Shown here piece by piece: positions 5,436 through 6,863 of a stretch of 6,863 nt of DNA. Numbering within the stretch: position 1 is the first letter of the stretch; each line of letters starts with the position of its first letter. The notes under the pieces are model-generated. The model worked only from the letters and a program-made list of their open reading frames with translations. It had not been told where the DNA came from and did not search any database. A program made the position numbers and the translations under genes. This DNA comes from JBBSQE01 sp038258095 (lineage in GTDB: Bacteria; Actinomycetota; Thermoleophilia; Solirubrobacterales; 70-9): assembly GCA_038258095.1 (NCBI GenBank), contig JBBSQE010000165.1, positions 1-6,863 of the forward strand, written 5' to 3'.

Positions 5436-5675
5436 CTACTTGCTGGTCATCGCGATGATGCCGACGACCACCAGGGCGATCGTCCCCGCGAATGCGAGAG
5501 CCCCGAGCGCAGCCGCCACGGCGGCGGCGACGGGCCTCTCGTCACGGCTGTGATCGGCGAAGCGAGTGGCGCCGTAGATCGCGAGTGAGAAGATGACGGT
5601 AACTCCGAGACCGGCGACGATCGAGTAGAGGATCGTCTGAAGGAGCTCCTTGGTGTCGACGATCGTCGCCGCCAT
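5436..5675 (-). CDS. Small two-helix membrane protein next to PiT
   Basis: The 79-aa protein has an amphipathic start (IVDTKELLQTI), a first transmembrane helix at about 13-35, a charged loop FADHSRDERP (39-48) and a second helix at about 49-75. Its ATG (5673-5675) overlaps the PiT stop by one base (TGATG), so translation is probably coupled to the permease. The ATG was chosen over longer upstream readings because those run through the permease gene. Actinobacterial pit loci often carry a small membrane protein (I recall a similar neighbour next to pitA in Mycobacterium tuberculosis), which makes a PiT accessory subunit plausible. The name of the family is not known to me. Confidence 0.8.
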   Translation of the reverse strand: MAATIVDTKELLQTILYSIVAGLGVTVIFSLAIYGATRFADHSRDERPVAAAVAAALGALAFAGTIALVVVGIIAMTSK

Positions 5676-6778
5676 CAGGTGACGGGCTCCGGCGAGCCCT
5701 GCTGGGAGCGACGGACGAAGGCGAGGGCGACCAGGCCGAGTGCGAGAACAGAGACGACGACGGGGCCGAGCGCACCCGTGCCGAAGGCCCGCGTCAGCCC
5801 GTAGACCCCCGCCCCGATCAACGCTGCCCCCGGAAGCGTCAGGAGCCACGCCGTGACGATGTTGCCAGCGATGCCCCACCGTACCGCGGACACGCGCTTG
5901 GCCGCGCCGGCGCCCATCACGCCGCCGTTGATGACGTGCGTCGTCGACAGCGGGAAGCCGAAATGCGAGGACGAGAGAATCACGGCGGCGCCGGCGCCCT
6001 GGGCCGTGAAGCCCTGCGAGGCGTCCATCTTGATGATCCGCGTGCCCGTCGTGCGGATGATGCGCCACCCGCCGCTGTAGGTCCCCAGGGAGATCGCCGC
6101 CGCCGCCGAAACGATCACCCACAAGGGCGGATCGGCGTCCGCCGCGAGCGTCCCGTTGGCGATCAGCGCAAGCGTGATTATGCCCATCGTCTTCTGGGCG
6201 TCGTTCGTTCCGTGTGCGAGCGCAAGTAGACCGCCGGAGATCACCTGCCCGAAGCGGAACCCTCGCGTCACCGGTCCCGGGCGCAGCTTGCCGACCACCC
6301 GGTAGATCAATCCGATCCCGGCGCCGGCGATCAGAAAGGCGAGCGTCGGGGCGATCAGCGCCGGCAGGAGCACCTTCCCGACCAGCCCCTCGCCCGAGAT
6401 CGCAGCCGCTCCCTGGGCAGCGAAGGCCGACCCGACGATCCCGCCGATCAACGCATGCGACGAGCTCGACGGCAGGGCGAAGTACCAGGTCATCAGGTTC
6501 CAGGCGATGGCACCGATCAGCCCCGCGAAGACGATGTTGAGCGACCCCTCGATGGCCTGCGGGCTGACGACGTCCTGTGCCACCGTCGCTGCAACGGCGA
6601 TCGAGAGAAACGCTCCGACGAAGTTGAGGAGCGACGCCATCGCTATCGCCGCTCGCGGAGTGGCCGCCCCGGTCGAGATCGCGGTGGCCACGACGTTGGC
6701 GGTGTCGTGAAACCCGTTTGTGAAGTCGAAGGCGAGAGCCGTCCCGACGACGATGACGAGGATCAGGTCCGAGTCCAC
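5675..6778 (-). CDS. Inorganic phosphate transporter, PiT family
   Basis: The 367-aa integral membrane protein is a low-affinity, ion-driven permease for phosphate, probably as metal-phosphate. Both inverted PHO4 signature repeats are intact: FDFTNGFHDTANVVAT at 17-32 and AHGTNDAQKTMGI at 188-200. The paired loop motifs SSSSHALIGG (104-113) and GFPLSTTHVINGG (274-286) are also present. About ten hydrophobic segments are visible. Length is at the short end for bacterial PiT, without the large central loop of E. coli PitA. The start is GTG (6776-6778); GGCGGA about 7 nt upstream is a weak Shine-Dalgarno. It lies 24 nt downstream of the DUF47/PhoU-like gene and overlaps the 79-aa gene by one base, so the three form an operon. 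I cannot see a PHO box, since the operon start is outside the window. Confidence 0.95.
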   Translation of the reverse strand: MDSDLILVIVVGTALAFDFTNGFHDTANVVATAISTGAATPRAAIAMASLLNFVGAFLSIAVAATVAQDVVSPQAIEGSLNIVFAGLIGAIAWNLMTWYFALPSSSSHALIGGIVGSAFAAQGAAAISGEGLVGKVLLPALIAPTLAFLIAGAGIGLIYRVVGKLRPGPVTRGFRFGQVISGGLLALAHGTNDAQKTMGIITLALIANGTLAADADPPLWVIVSAAAAISLGTYSGGWRIIRTTGTRIIKMDASQGFTAQGAGAAVILSSSHFGFPLSTTHVINGGVMGAGAAKRVSAVRWGIAGNIVTAWLLTLPGAALIGAGVYGLTRAFGTGALGPVVVSVLALGLVALAFVRRSQQGSPEPVT

Positions 6779-6802
6779 CGAACGGTCCGCCGAGGTAGGT
6801 CC

Positions 6803-6863
6803 CTACGCATTCTTGATCACGATGCCCTCGAGGATCTGCGCGGCCGTCTCTGTCGCATCGATC
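6803..6863 (-). CDS. DUF47/PhoU-like phosphate transport regulator, C-terminus only
   Basis: Only the last 20 codons are in the window, read on the - strand and ending at TAG (6803-6805). They give a tail of the form IDATETAAQILEGIVIKNA, which matches the usual end of DUF47 (TIGR00153-type, PhoU-fold) proteins, where an acidic helix is followed by LEGIVxKNA. Those proteins are the normal partner of PiT permeases and are thought to regulate them. The 24-nt gap to the PiT start supports the assignment. Most of the gene lies beyond the right edge. Confidence 0.75.
   Translation of the reverse strand, partial: IDATETAAQILEGIVIKNA

Noticed and set aside
5676..6122. Long - strand frame extending upstream of the 79-aa membrane protein
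   Set aside because: This part lies inside the PiT gene in another frame and reads as Arg/Gly/His-rich shadow sequence; the real start is the ATG at 5675.

Overview
This is a high-GC window with short intergenic gaps, start-stop overlaps and a GTG start. The gene families point to an actinobacterium, most likely a Solirubrobacterales/Thermoleophilia-type soil lineage. The evidence is two TadE-like pseudopilins beside a TadG-like peptidoglycan hydrolase fusion, a mycobacterial-type MaoC hydratase, and a DUF47-PiT phosphate cluster. The lineage call is an inference from protein style, not from a marker gene.

Layout, left to right: (1) On the + strand, the 3' part of a crotonase-fold enoyl-CoA hydratase/isomerase (2-751) whose active-site pattern fits an isomerase of the PaaG type. 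It is followed by a secreted cupredoxin lipoprotein (842-1273). (2) A 358-bp non-coding gap (1274-1631) lies between convergent genes. It holds two inverted copies of a ~100-nt imperfect hairpin. The two copies keep the same stems, internal loops and 21-nt apical loop while their stem sequences differ by paired (compensatory) changes. Each copy begins 16-17 nt after the stop codon of its neighbouring gene. This is the most unusual thing in the window. (3) On the - strand, a MaoC-like (R)-specific enoyl-CoA hydratase (1632-2099) lies 84 nt downstream of a three-gene cassette: two TadE-like pseudopilins (4488-4871 and 4142-4498) and a 653-aa fusion (2184-4145). The fusion joins a cytoplasmic degenerate P-loop-like domain, a TadG-type membrane anchor, a VanY-type (M15B) carboxypeptidase and a lytic transglycosylase. 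The cassette genes overlap, so they are probably translationally coupled. (4) A ~180-bp gap with three inverted repeats separates the cassette from a - strand phosphate cluster. Reading in the direction of transcription, that cluster is the C-terminus of a DUF47/PhoU-like protein (6803-6863), a PiT phosphate permease (5675-6778), a 79-aa two-helix membrane protein (5436-5675) and a 118-aa four-helix membrane protein (5055-5411).

How the parts work together: DUF47 and PiT form a classic low-affinity phosphate/metal-phosphate uptake pair, and the small membrane proteins may be accessory to it. The two pseudopilins and the wall-cutting fusion look like a surface-appendage module that opens peptidoglycan locally. 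The two acyl-CoA enzymes belong to fatty-acid or aromatic-acid catabolism but are on opposite strands and are not obviously one operon.
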